From Gnetum montanum (Eukaryota > Streptophyta > Gnetopsida > Gnetales > Gnetaceae): 64,000 bases of DNA. The notes under the pieces are model-generated. The model was not told the DNA's origin and searched no databases. It saw only the letters and a list, made by a program, of their open reading frames with translations. A program made the position numbers and the translations under genes. The DNA lies in contig MNCI01037851.1 in assembly GCA_015680685.1 (NCBI GenBank), forward strand, positions 37,934-101,933, read 5' to 3'. Positions 38,201-50,200 of the stretch are shown here, one piece after another. The first letter of the stretch is position 1. Each line of letters opens with the position of its first letter.

Positions 38201-41200
38201 ATCTTTTTTTAATTTTAATTTTTTATTTTTTCTATCTTGTCCTAAAATCCCCTCTACCCAAAACTACAAAGAAGGGTTTTGCTTACCATTTGCTAGAAGC
38301 ATTTCTCTAGAAATAAAGGGTGTATTTTCTTCTTTCTTTTAATTGTTTTTTCTGCCTGGCAGAGATCTATTGTTTTGCTTATAGATTCAATCGATAGGAT
38401 TGCATTTTCTGTTGTTCTTTTACTGGTTTATTCACAAAACTGTTTCTTTTTCCATTCTTACATCATTTCTGATATTTTTTCACTTTTTTGTTTTCTCTAC
38501 ATTTAAGTTACTAATTGCTTTCTTTTGGCTTTAGTGTTACTTTTGCTACTAGGTCATTACATTGAGATGATTAAAATGTCCTCATTCGATTTGGAGATAT
38601 GTCTTTAGACTGTTTTTGGTTGTAGATAGTGTTGCATTGCCTTCTATTATGTTAGTTAGGAAATGAAAGATGATATTCCGTGCAAGTTGTGAGTTGTTCA
38701 CATCAATTCTCACCAAAAAAAAGGGAATAGACATGAATGGACAACACATAACTTCATTATTGCTTCTATTATGAGGTAACAATGTAATGAAGCATTTGCA
38801 TTTTTTGGTATGGTTTTGTTGGTTTTGGGTTGTAGTTGCTTTGATTTCATTTCTCATTTCATTTTTTTTGAATGATGAATTTTATATCATTGATAATGAT
38901 TTTGTAATTATGCATAAACAAGGTACCATAGTTGCTATATTTTTCATATATTTCAATTTGCAATTTATTTGGTTTTTGAATAATATATTTTCCTACATTT
39001 TGACTCTCCATATGACAATATGTTTGGCTATGCATAATAGAAAATGGCTGAAGTGGATGGATTGATTGAGTTAATTTTCTTGTTGCTAAATTTAAAGGCT
39101 ATGAATTTGATTCCTAGCGTACCTTGCTTTACATATTGTATTGCACCATAGGTGCATGCCAAATATTGAGAGATGTTATTTAAAGCTTGGTTAAACTATT
39201 AGCTATAATTTGCCATTTGTGGTAACTTTGCACAAGAATAGGACATTCTAGGAATATGTAATGTTCATCTTTAATTGCTCTTTGATTGCATAAATAATAG
39301 GTTCTCTTTTCACTTAGAATTTTTTTTTGAGAGAATGTTCAGGAGTGTATTACTAAAAAATTATAGTACAGGAGTATACAATTCGAGGGTCATTAGAAAT
39401 GGCCCGCGGAAGGGGGGGGGTGGATACCCCCATGCAAAAATCCGACACCACAAACGACAAGCCAGAGCCATGTGTGTGTGCGGCAAGCAGTCCCTCAACC
39501 ACGCGTAACACCACATGGGGGAGGGGGGGGGGGGGGGGGATGCGTTCTGGATCCCCTAGGGGTGAGTCGGCAATCGACGGCAGGCGCAGTGTAGGCGTTC
39601 CAGCTCATGGAGCAAATCCAAAGTGTTGCGGTGATCCTTGGTGTCCATGAAATTTTCCGCCTGCTGGATACCCTGTATAGCAGACTCCCGCTTGCTCCGG
39701 TTAGCCGGCGAATCCCTCGCGTCCGAGTGAAAGCGCACCGAGGTTCAACGGATATGGCTTCGGAGTTCCCCCCAGGGGCTCTCACAATTGATGCCCAAGA
39801 TGAGGTACGGGCATCGCCCCCCCTGAGCCACTGCCGGGCACTGTGCTCGTGTGCCCGATCAAGCTGTCTTTGCCTCTGCTCCTCTTCCTCCTGCAAACAC
39901 TCCTGCTCCACCCTCTCCTCCTCTTCCCGCGCTCTACAGGCCGTGTCCTCCTACCTCAACTCCTCCTGCACTTGGGCCCGAACTTCATCAATTAACCGAG
40001 CTTGAGCAGCCTCCGCCATTATCTCGTGCTGTCTCATCCGCTCCTGCTCCCGCTCGTGGAACTAGGCTTCTAAGTCGGCCTGAGCCTAAGCAAGGGCCTT
40101 GTGCCATTTGGCCTCCCACTCACGCCGCACCGCCTCCCGTGCATCGGCCGCGGCTCTTTGCTCGGCTTGTTGCTATTCTTCGTCCTAGTTTGTGCAGCCG
40201 CTGGAGGGGTCCAGCAAGGGGGAAGCCGACCTGATGAGGCTAGCGAGGAGGCGAGCAGGAGCGTCGCCCCCTTGCGAAGGTTGTTGCTGGCAGGGTCCAG
40301 CGGGTCCCCTGATTGGGCGAGATCGAGGGGTCGGGGGGTAGTAGGGGGGTAGGCAGGGGTGACCACCCGTGAGGGGGCAGAGGACGATGGGCCAGGCACC
40401 CCCCAGCCCTCCTCCACAGAGCCAGGATCAACCCCAAATGGCGGCCACGTCGCTTAAGAAGGAGGGCCTCCAGGAAAAAAACGCGGGAGGTTAACCTGGA
40501 GGCCTAACTTCAAACAACGCATAAAGACAAAGTGCAGACCCTGAAGCTTGGACCCGTAGCCAGATTGGACGAAAAAACGGTCCACCAGATTGGCCGCTCG
40601 GGCCCAGAGACGAGGGAGGGAAGATCTAGGAACCTGTTAGCTCTGCGTGCATGGCACATGCCCATCAAAGAAAAGCTCAACGTCCTGTAGGCTGTGGGTG
40701 GTTGGCAGAACGATTTCGCCAGTGGCCTGGGCCCCTAGACAGTTGGCGATAGCGGATTCGGTGACGCGAATCTCGCGTCCTTGGAAGACGGTCTGGTCGC
40801 TGTCCCGCGAAAAAGGCGTCATCCACCAGATCTGGTTCGCCGACCAGCCGCTGCAGCGGGACCGACCAGCTGCACTGGGTTCACTTAGAATTTGGACCCA
40901 TCTACTTGTTTCAATTCTAAAATGATGGGAGCCAATCTTGCTCGACCGACATTTTAGGTGGTAGGATAAAGGAGTGGATAAATAAATTGCTTTTTTTTTA
41001 GATGCCTCTAATGTTGTCTAGGTAGAATTGTTTCTTTCTTGTTGGGTTACTCTAGATGTGCAAAAGTAATTTGTTTCTGCTACTCGTATGGAGCTGCCAT
41101 ATATCGCAATGTAGAATGTCCATCTCAATGTTCTATTTGTTGAGACAAATCATTTCCTTGTGGAACCACCCTTTTTATTATGTAGCAGCTAAGATTTCTT

Positions 41201-44200
41201 TTGAAAATTTAGTTATTGTGCTATAAAAGAGACTATGAACATATGCTGCAAATTGACAAAGAGCTTCTATCTCTAAAAGCATCATATTTGCTTCAGGAAG
41301 TAGCAAATCATATTATACCTGCCTATTAACCTGAAATTCTTCTATCAAAAAATGCTTATGAAGTTCTTCAATTTTCTTCCAATATTTGCTAACAAATCCA
41401 AGACCCTACACAACACACCCATACAAAAGAGTTGGTTGCACAATAGAATAAAATAACCATTTTTTCATTTTCTTGGCTAAGATAGTTTCCTCTGACATTT
41501 GCTTTATAAATCAAATAAGGCTTGCAATCCACTTGCGATCCTTTGTTTAATGCACATCTCTCAATTGTACTTGTGAGAAATATCTAGACCAAGGTATGTA
41601 TAAGTTGCTGTCTTATTTGCTAGGTCCTTTCCAATAGTGAAAGGGTAATAATTTTTTCTAGTGCCACACACCATAATTTTGGTTAATTTTGATTTTTTGC
41701 ACATTAAGTTTCATTCTTGAAAGTGCCATACATCATCATGGACATTAATTGCAATACTTCGTGGCATGCCTTGTGAAGATTCATAAGAAGAAGTGAGACG
41801 CAGACCATGCAGCCGCAGGAGCAGACGCAGACACCGACGGAGGAGCCAACGCAGGAGGAGCCGGAGCACCGACAGGCGTTGACACAGATGCAGACGGAGG
41901 AGCAGAAGCAGGACCAGCGGGCGGACACAGCAGAGGACACGGCAGAGGACTTGTAGCAGCCTCCGCTAGCGGACGAACCGCGCGGCCAACAAGAGCCGTC
42001 GACTGACGGGGGGCCACACCAGCCCAGCGACCTTGCCGGGGGTTGCATTGCGGCCCACTCTTGGGCCGCAGACACTTTGCACCTCCGAGTCACCCAGCCC
42101 CCCCTCGAGGGGGTCCGCACCCTGCAACAAAGCCTCATTGGTCATTTCGTGTCACGGGGTGCGCGGCCACGACTGGACCTGGTCAGGCGTTGGGCCCGGG
42201 AACAGTGGCAGGTGGGCGAGGTCGGGGTGAGGAGTCTGACCCCCGACCTCATGCTGTTCATCTTTCCCTCCCGGCAAGCCAGGGACTCGGTCCTGTTGGG
42301 GGGCCCGTGGTTCTACGGTGCGAGCGGATTGGCGTTGACCCCCTGGCGACCGGGGGCCCATCGGGAGACCGACCTCTTTACTAAAGCGCCGGTCTGGGTA
42401 CGGGTCTCCCACCTCCCGTGGAAGCTGTGGAACCTAGAGTTTCTGCGACACGTCGTGGATTCTTTCGGGGAGTTCATCGCTTTTGACCGGGTCACCATGT
42501 CCATGGAGTGCATGGGCTTTGCCCGGTTTTGCGTTTGGCGCCCGTTGACAAAAGAGGGCCTCATCCAGGAGGTGATTCTGGAACTCCCTGGAGGGGAGGA
42601 GAAACTCAAGGTGACATTTGAGAATCTGGAGACGACGGACGGCCCCCCGCACCGCCCGGCCACCGAAGGACCCCTCCGGGTGGGTTGCGCACGATGCGGC
42701 AAACCTGGGCACCAGGTGGCCGCTTGTCGCATGCCAGGCTGGGCGTAGCCAAGACCCCAACCCCGACAGCTCTTTGAAGGCAGGGAATGGGTCACCATGG
42801 GCTGCAAAGGCCGTTTACGCCCGACCTCCAACGCGCCACCCCACCAGAACCCCCCCTAGAAACACGACAACAACAGGCCGCCCCCCGCCCCCCTCCCAGA
42901 ACCCCCCACCCAATGATNNNNNNNNNNNNNNNNNNNNNNNNNNNNNNNNNNNNNNNNNNNNNNNNNNNNNNNNNNNNNNNNNNNNNNNNNNNNNNNNNNN
43001 NNNNNNNNNNNNNNNNNNNNNNNNNNNNNNNNNNNNNNNNNTGGACAACCCACTACACCCCCCTGTCACCCCCACCAACCATCACCCGCGACGCGGCGAC
43101 TGAACTCGAGCTCCCCCCCTTGGCGAATGGGTAAACGTGGTTCGGGGGAGCTCAAAGGCGCGCAAAACTCCGGGGCCAACGGCCATGCCTGTCGCTCAGT
43201 GTGGTGACCCGGGACGGCTCGGGGGAGACCGCCGCCCAGGAAGGCCTAGTGAGAACCAAACCCGAGGAAAACAGACCCAAAGGAACATCGACTTGGGATT
43301 ACAACAGACCCTTCGGGAGATCTATCAACGCCGCACCCCCAGTCACCCATGAAGTTGCTCAGCTGGAATTGTAGGGGACAGGGTACCCCGTACAAAAGAA
43401 ATACCCTGCGCAGGATCGTTCAGGCCGAGAACTGTGATATTGTCTGCCTCCAGGAGACAAAGCTACAGGCAACGGAGACAGATTTCCTCCATTGGACCGG
43501 GTGGAATACCCAGATGCACCCCTCCATTGGCAGAGCTGGTGGCATGGCTATCATTGCCCGGTACACCATGAATCTCGTGGACGCTTCCCATTGGGCCCTC
43601 ACTGTTCAGCTCCCCTCGTAGGGGGTCTGGCTGACCAATTTCTACGGTGCCCAGAATTGGGAGCAGCGCATCTAGGAGTTGGCGCGGGTGGCACGGCTGA
43701 TTCCGGACCACAGATCTTGGGTTTTGGCTGGAGACTTCAACTAGTGCCTGCATCCGTGGGAGAAGTCGGGGGGAGCTGCCCCCCGCTACCCGGTGCTGCT
43801 GAGTTCCAGGATTTCCTGTCGACTTTCTCTTTGGTTGACCTGCCCATTGAGAATTGCCGTTTCACCTGGAGCAACCGACGGAAGGGCCCGGATCGGGTCC
43901 TCACCCGTATTGATCGGGTTTGCATTAGCACGGACATGATGCTTCGTTCCTCAGTATGGGTGACGGGGCATGAAAGGGTGGCTTCTGACCACCGCTCGCT
44001 GACAGTTACCATCGGACCGGATAAGCCCGGCACCCCACGCCCCTTTCGCTTCGAAGCTTCATGGTTGACCAAACCATGGTTGCAACCGCTGGTGGAGGCG
44101 ATCTGGACGGACTATCAACCCGGCTGGGAGGACCCTCGGAACTTCCTGCGGGAAGCGTTACTCCGGCTGAAGTGGGCTATCAAGGGATGACCAATGGCGG

Positions 44201-47200
44201 ACAAATTTTCCTTCCGCACTGGTCAGCGTGAGCTCCCGGACACGCTCGGCAGGATTCAAACCTGGCAGGAGGCGGGGGAGGATCTCCATGCAGAGGAGCA
44301 GCGGACGCTGAGGCAGCTGTAGGCCCTGGATCAGGAGGAGGAAACCTACTGGCGGCAGCGCTCCTGGGTGCGCTGGATTCGGGACGGTGACCGGTAGACC
44401 AGATTCTTCTTTGCCATGGCCAAGTTGCGGGGAGGTGGCATGCCTAGACGTCTCCGAAACCAGGACGGAGACATCGTTGATGACCCGCAACGCATGGCAC
44501 AGATGCTGGCGCAGTACTGGGGGGGGATTTGGGCTAAACGTCTTACTAGGCCGGTCTCGGTCCCAGTCCCACGAGTGTTGTGCGCGCAAGATAATGCGCG
44601 GCTGTTGGCTCCTTTCTCCTGGCAGGAATTCACGACCACAATCCAAAGCATGCCAGGAGGGAAAGCGCCTGGACCTGACGGGTGGACCCTCGAATTTTTC
44701 AAAACTTTCCTGGATATCGTGGGGCCCAATCTACTAGACGCACTGAACCTCATGCTGGCCAGGAGACAGATCCGTAGGGAGATAAACTGTTCACGAATTG
44801 TGTGCATCCCAAAACAGGTTGACGCACAACGACCTGAGCAGTTTTGCCCTATCGGAGTGTGCAACGTAATCCTCCGAATCTTCTCAAAGTTGTTGGTGCA
44901 TCGGCTTGCGCCGCTCATGCCCAAGCTAGTGGGAAAGAATCAAGCAGGCTTCGTGCAGGGTCAGGTCATCCAGGACCAGATCCTCCTCATGCAGGAGGTG
45001 GTCCATTCGCTCAGAAGCTCGGGTTTCCTGGGCCTCTGTCTCAAACTGCACATGACAAAGGCTTACGACACCTTAAGTTGGGAGGCTTTGCAAACCATCA
45101 TGCAACATAAAGGCTTCGACCCACAGTTCACCCGATTGTGCATACACATACAATCCTCGACGGGCTATTCCTTTGATGTGGGGGGAAGGCTGTGGGGCCT
45201 CGCTTCCCTTGGGAGGGGGTTGAGGCAAGGGGACCCACTCCCTCCCCTCCTCTTCATTATTGCCATGGACCTGATGCAGCATTACTATAGTACTTCTGGG
45301 GTCGATGGGCTGAACATTGCGGGGGTGACCTGTCGGGCGGAGCATTATGCGGATGACATGATGTTGCTTAGCAGGGTGGCGGTCCCACAAGCCTGCTGCA
45401 TTAATTTGGCATTGGCTCGGCTGGCTGCGGAGCTGGGGTTGGAAGTCAATAGGGCTAAGTTCGCGGTCTATTTCGTAAACGTGGACGAGCAGGTCCAAAC
45501 GAGGGTGACGCAAACATTGGACATTCATCCAGAGACTCCCACTGACATTTACCTGGGCATCCCCCTTTTTCGGTGGGGGCGATCCACGATGTGGGGCCCC
45601 CTGCTGGAAAAGATGGAACGCCGGGCCAGCCATTGGGCTAATAGGTTCCTGAGCCGCAAGGGACGTCTGCTGGTGGCCGCTGGGATCCTCATGGCCACCG
45701 CGCGCTTCGTCGCTGCTGTGGCCGCCCCTCCTGGTACCGTCATCAATGCCGTTAATGCATTGGTTCGGCACTTTGTTTGGGGGGGGGGGCAAAGGGGGGA
45801 GCAAGCTGCACTTGGTCTGTTGGGAGTAGGTGGCGCGCCCACGTGACGCGGGCGGCCTGATAATCACGACCTTCGAGGATGAGTTAATGTTGGGGCGGCA
45901 ACGGCACGTCCTTCGGCTCGCGCGGCCGCATCGGGACCTGGTCCCCTAGATTGATGTCATTCGCAATAAATACGTCTGCTGGGAGGCGACGACGCGGGAC
46001 TCCAAATCCTGGTAGGCGGTGGCTCGACACACGTGCGACATGCAGACCTCGGGTTGGGCGCATCTTGAGCCAAGAGCTATCATGGCGGCGAAATACCCCT
46101 GATGCGACACGTGGCGGAAGATTTGGAAAGACAGGCTGTCGGAAAAAATCAAATTTTTTCTCTGGCTGCTGCAGCACGACGCGCTGCTGGTCTGAAATTT
46201 ATTGAGGCGGCGCGGGGTACTCGAGGCGGACACGTGTTCGACATGCGGGGGGGCGGAAGAGACTGTCGCCCACTTTGTGCGCGACTGTCCCTGCACGTTC
46301 GACGTGTGGCGCGCGGCCGCGGTGCCCCCCCCCCCCGAGGCGGGTGAATGGAGATTCATGGGCCGCCCTACTTCTTTGGAAGGTGTGGAAGGCCCGCAAC
46401 AACTTTATCTTTCGGCAACAGCGGCGCCCCCCTCCGCAGCGGTTGGTCTGGCAGGCGTCCTGCACGTGGAAGGAAATCGAAAACGCCATGGGACAAACGC
46501 CCACGTACGAACCTGACTGCGCCGCTTTTTAGGAGTTCGAGGAGCTTTGGCAGTTGGTGATTCAATGTGGATGGGATGTTCCTCTGTAGCGACTTGTGGG
46601 GGACCCAGATTTGGCTGATGATGCCTTCTTTTCCAACTGGGTCAACGACCGCACCTTCTTCAAGGGGCGGGAAGTCTAGGTCACGGAGGCAGCTATCGCC
46701 AGCTGTCTGGGGACCCCCATCGCTGGGGAAACCATCTTACCTTCAACCCACGGCGTCCAGGACGCAAAGATGTTTTTTAGAGGGATCATCCCCAGGACCA
46801 AAAGTCAGCAGGTGCCTAGATCTGCCCTCCCCTGCCTTTGGGCCCGCGGGGTGGACCTGGTGGATCGGTACTTTGTCCAGTCAGGCAACGCGTCCAAGCT
46901 GCAGGGCCTGCACTTCACCTTCCTCCGTTGCCTTAAGACATGTGGCCAGGTCAACCTCCCCCTCTATTTTAAGGAGGCCCTCCGCCTCAAACGTCGGGGT
47001 AAGCACTCAGGTGTGATTCTGGCTCTGTGGCGGGGGGCGGAGGGGGGGCAACAGCCCTCCCCCTCTGCCCCCCTTGGGGGAGCTGCCCCCCCGGGTCTTC
47101 GCGGGGGGCGGCGGATCCCAGTCCTTGGGGTGCTAACGTCGTGTGGGGTCGCAGGGCCCCGAGGGCGCGGCGCCCCCCCGAGCGGCAGGCCGGGACGACC

Positions 47201-50200
47201 TCCGCCCCCCCAGAGCCCTCTCACCCTCCCACAACCCCCACCTGGAACGAGGAGCAACGACAGAAGTTGGTGGCGGAGGCCAGGGAGGCGGAAAGGCGGG
47301 AGTGGGAGGCGAAGTGGGCGAAGGCCCTGGCCCAGGCCCGCAACGAGCTTGAAGCCCAGTTCTAGGCCAGGGAGCAAGAGCGGGCTAGGCATCAGGACCT
47401 CATGACTGATGCGGCCAAGGCCCGGCTTGTCGACGAAATCAGAGCCCAGGTTCGGGAGGAGCTTGCACAGGAGGCGGAGTCCCAGAAACAGTGGCAGCAG
47501 GTGGAATAGGAGGAGCAGGCCCGGCTTAGGGAGGAGGAAGAGCAGAGACAACGGCAGCTTGATCGCGCCCACGAACATAGCGCCCGACAGTGGCTGCGGG
47601 GGGGACGTTGCCCATACCTCATGTTAGGTATTAGCAGCGAAAGTTCTTGCGGCAGCCTTCGAAGGCACATCCGCCGTACCTCGGCACAGTGCCACCCCGA
47701 CGCGGGCACTTCCACGGACGACAGAAATAGAAGGCAGGTGGCCATGCAGGGTCTTCAGCAGGCCGCCATTTTCATGGACACGGAGGAGCACCGAAATACC
47801 TTGGACCTCCTGCATGAGCTGATTCGGCCGGATTGTGCCTGCAGACAGCTCCCTACCAACCCCTAAGGTGGTGGGGGGTCTTCGGCCGTCGGGGGGGGGG
47901 GTGTGCCCTCTTCAAGTCTCCAGTTTCAGTTTTGAGTTTTGCCGTTTCTTCCGGGGGGCGCCCCGCCAGGGCCCCCATTTCCCCCCCGGAGGGGCCGCCG
48001 CTGGTGACCCCGGTTGTAATCATATGTAACATAATTTGTTCTTTCGTAATAGAATCCTGAATACTTTCTCAAAAAAAAGAAAAGATTCATAAGAAAGATT
48101 GTGGCTTCATCCAGATGGGATTGGAGACTGTGGCATGCCCATAAATTATTTTTTTATGTATATTTCCCAAAACCTTAGCAAAAATGTTATTAGAATCAAT
48201 CTTTAGTAATTTAAAAAAGATCTATCTCCTTTTTGAAGAGAAAAATAGCTCTTAGTGCATCATTCTTTATTTAAACTAATTTGGAGAGCATGGTTTAGAT
48301 TTTTCCAAACTGTTTGCCATACCAAAATAAAAGGATGGTGCAACACTAGGACTTCCCAAGGGGTCACCCATCCTAGTATTGCTCTAACCCAAGCACACTT
48401 AATTATGGAGTTTTGATGAGATCTGATGCGTGAGCACCTGGTTGATCTCCTACTTCAACCTTCAACAATATTTAAGTGTTCTAATTTTATAAATAGTTTT
48501 ATCTTTAGCATGATTCTATGTATGTTTATTCAACCTTAGTGTTTATATTATACATTGACCAAAGCGGTTACAATTAAAAACATGTCCTATGTTATTTTTA
48601 ATTTTATTTTTTTTGAAGTCATCTCCTGCTTATACGTTTGGAAAGTAATGTGCTGCTATATATTTTCAACAGTTTATTGCATCTACACCAACTCTATTCC
48701 CTGAACCTTACGTCAAGGAGTTCCAGAAATGTTTCGACAAAGCCCCTCCAGTTCCGTTTAATGAAATAAAGACTATTCTTGAAAGTGAACTCAAAGTGCC
48801 TTTGGAAAATATTTATGAATACATTGATCCTGTGCCAATTGCTTCAGCTTCAATAGCTCAGGTGCTTTTATCTGTCCTTTAGATTTCTGGCAACCGTTGC
48901 CTCGAGAACATTATTGTTTTTACTTTTAACTGTTTAAAAATAAAAACAATATTTTAATTTGTTTTTACAGGTTCATGGTGCTAAATTAAGAGGTTCTGGA
49001 GAAGAAGTTGTGATTAAAGTTTTAAAGCCTGGCATTGAGGACCTTTTGATTGCAGATTTTAATTTTTTATATATAGTTGTACGTGTATTGGAATTTCTCA
49101 ACCCTCAAGTTAGCCGAACATCCTTGGTATTAGAAGTTTCCCATTACTAAAGAGGATCTCAGAGATTAATTTATAAAAATAATTAAGATGATCATTGACA
49201 CTATATGCAGTTTTTGATAAAGAATACCATGGTTCTTTACTGAACAGGTAGGTGTAATTGTAGATTTAAGAGAATCAATGTTAGAAGAAGTTGACTTTAG
49301 GAAGGAAGCTGCACATATTGAATCATTCAAAATTTATCTTGAGAAGACTGGGCTTACAGGACAGGCAACTGCTCCTAATGTCTATTATCACTGCAGCACA
49401 AAGCGGGTTCTAACAATGGAAAGATTATATGGCACTCCTCTGACAGATTTAGAATCAATAAGGTTATTAGTACATAGCCCAGAAGAAAGTCTAATAACGG
49501 CACTAAACGTATGGTACGGGCATTAGCATTACCTTTTTATTTTTCCGTGATGTTTTGGATGTTGCAAGTTTCTGATTATAATAAATCATCTAAACCTCTT
49601 ACAATATTTTTAGTCCATTCTTGTTCTAGATTGGCGTCATATTTAAGTGTTATGTTAGTTTAAATGTTGTTTTGCTACCTTATTAGCAACTGCATTTGTA
49701 GACCATTAATTTGGGACTGTAATTTATTAACAGGTTTGGAAGTTTACTTGCGTGCGAAACATTTCATGCTGATGTTCATGCAGGAAATCTGTGGTTGCTT
49801 CGTGATGGTCGCATTGGTTTTCTTGATTTTGGTCTGTAAAATTAGAATAATGCATTATTGATATTGATGTCTGTTTATTATTATGATCAAATCATTTTCA
49901 CAATTCTGTCTTAGTTTTAACTGAAAAATTCGCCCACGTGAAATTTATCACTGAAAAATTAATAACACCTTGTTTCCGAAAAGATCGTTGAAATGTTTTT
50001 CTAGGAATTTAAATGTCCAGTTGCACCATCTAAGAAAATTGTTTTTACGACTACTACAATTTAAATGTTTGAAAAAAATCCTCAGCCTAATACAAACACG
50101 ACCAGAATCTACAATCTTATGGCGTGTTTGTTTGCACAATATACTGGGTGCATCTGCAGATTTCATTTCCCATATTAAAAAAAAAAGTTTGGTTGTGTGT

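Larger units (their letters stand above)
38580..41776 (-). mobile_element. older decayed LINE of a different type, interrupted
   Basis: On -, AT-rich sequence at 41776-40894 and 39308-38580 gives weak RT-end similarity: KIMVCG, then [10 protein letters not shown] and a following basic helix, the TYLG block known after the RT core of several LINE clades. Removing the insertions at 39323-40879 and 41790-48082, with one copy of each duplication, makes the flanks contiguous. The sequence probably continues to about 48330. Too many stops exist for a reliable family call. Confidence 0.4.
43349..47866 (+). pseudogene. LINE G ORF2: endonuclease, RT, zf-RVT, FRGR-type, coiled coil, J-like
   Basis: ATG at 43349 begins [10 protein letters not shown]. 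Endonuclease: [13 protein letters not shown] (43727-43741), TRIDRV, SDHRSL. RT (about 44640-45500): [14 protein letters not shown], a GLRQGDPL block, and the active site [10 protein letters not shown] (YADD at 45345-45356). Zinc-binding RVT at about 46120-46310 with CSTCGG and HFVRDC. There is no RNase H. An FRGR-type domain (46530-47020), a linker, a coiled coil (47240-47600) and a J-like domain (47609-47821) follow. The endonuclease-RT part makes target-primed cDNA; the rest is unexplained. Frameshifts lie near 43770-43800, at the G run near 45780 and near 47050. Stops are mostly TAG. Confidence 0.88.
41790..48082 (+). mobile_element. full-length LINE G carrying a C-terminal J-like domain
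   Basis: The element is 6.29 kb, flanked by a 13-bp target-site duplication, GC-rich within AT-rich DNA and ends TTTCTC-A8-GAAA. Order: ORF1 (41807-43352), 4-nt overlap, ORF2 (43349-47866) with endonuclease, RT, zinc-binding RVT, FRGR-type domain, Pro-rich linker, coiled coil and J-like domain, then a 3' UTR of about 200 bp. The duplication is perfect, so insertion is relatively recent. Coding is broken by TAG codons and by frameshifts, several of them at long G or C runs. A 124-base gap lies in ORF1. Confidence 0.92.
25177..48672 (+). other. ABC1K intron 4, 23.5 kb, packed with LINEs
   Basis: Exon 4 ends with a good donor and exon 5 begins with a good acceptor in the same phase, so the 23,496 bp between them are one intron. 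It contains at least seven LINE-derived segments in both orientations, an older LINE of another type, a 5S rRNA-derived sequence and LTR pieces. The parts not listed separately (25177-26690, 27470-27876, 28031-28440, 30121-30481) are AT-rich with no gene recognised. Confidence 0.8.

Noticed and set aside
39495-47866. GC-rich block with long ORFs on both strands, considered as bacterial contamination
   Set aside because: Plant-type LINE domains, perfect target duplications in the surrounding AT-rich DNA and A tails show GC-rich LINE insertions. The opposite-strand ORFs are shadows.
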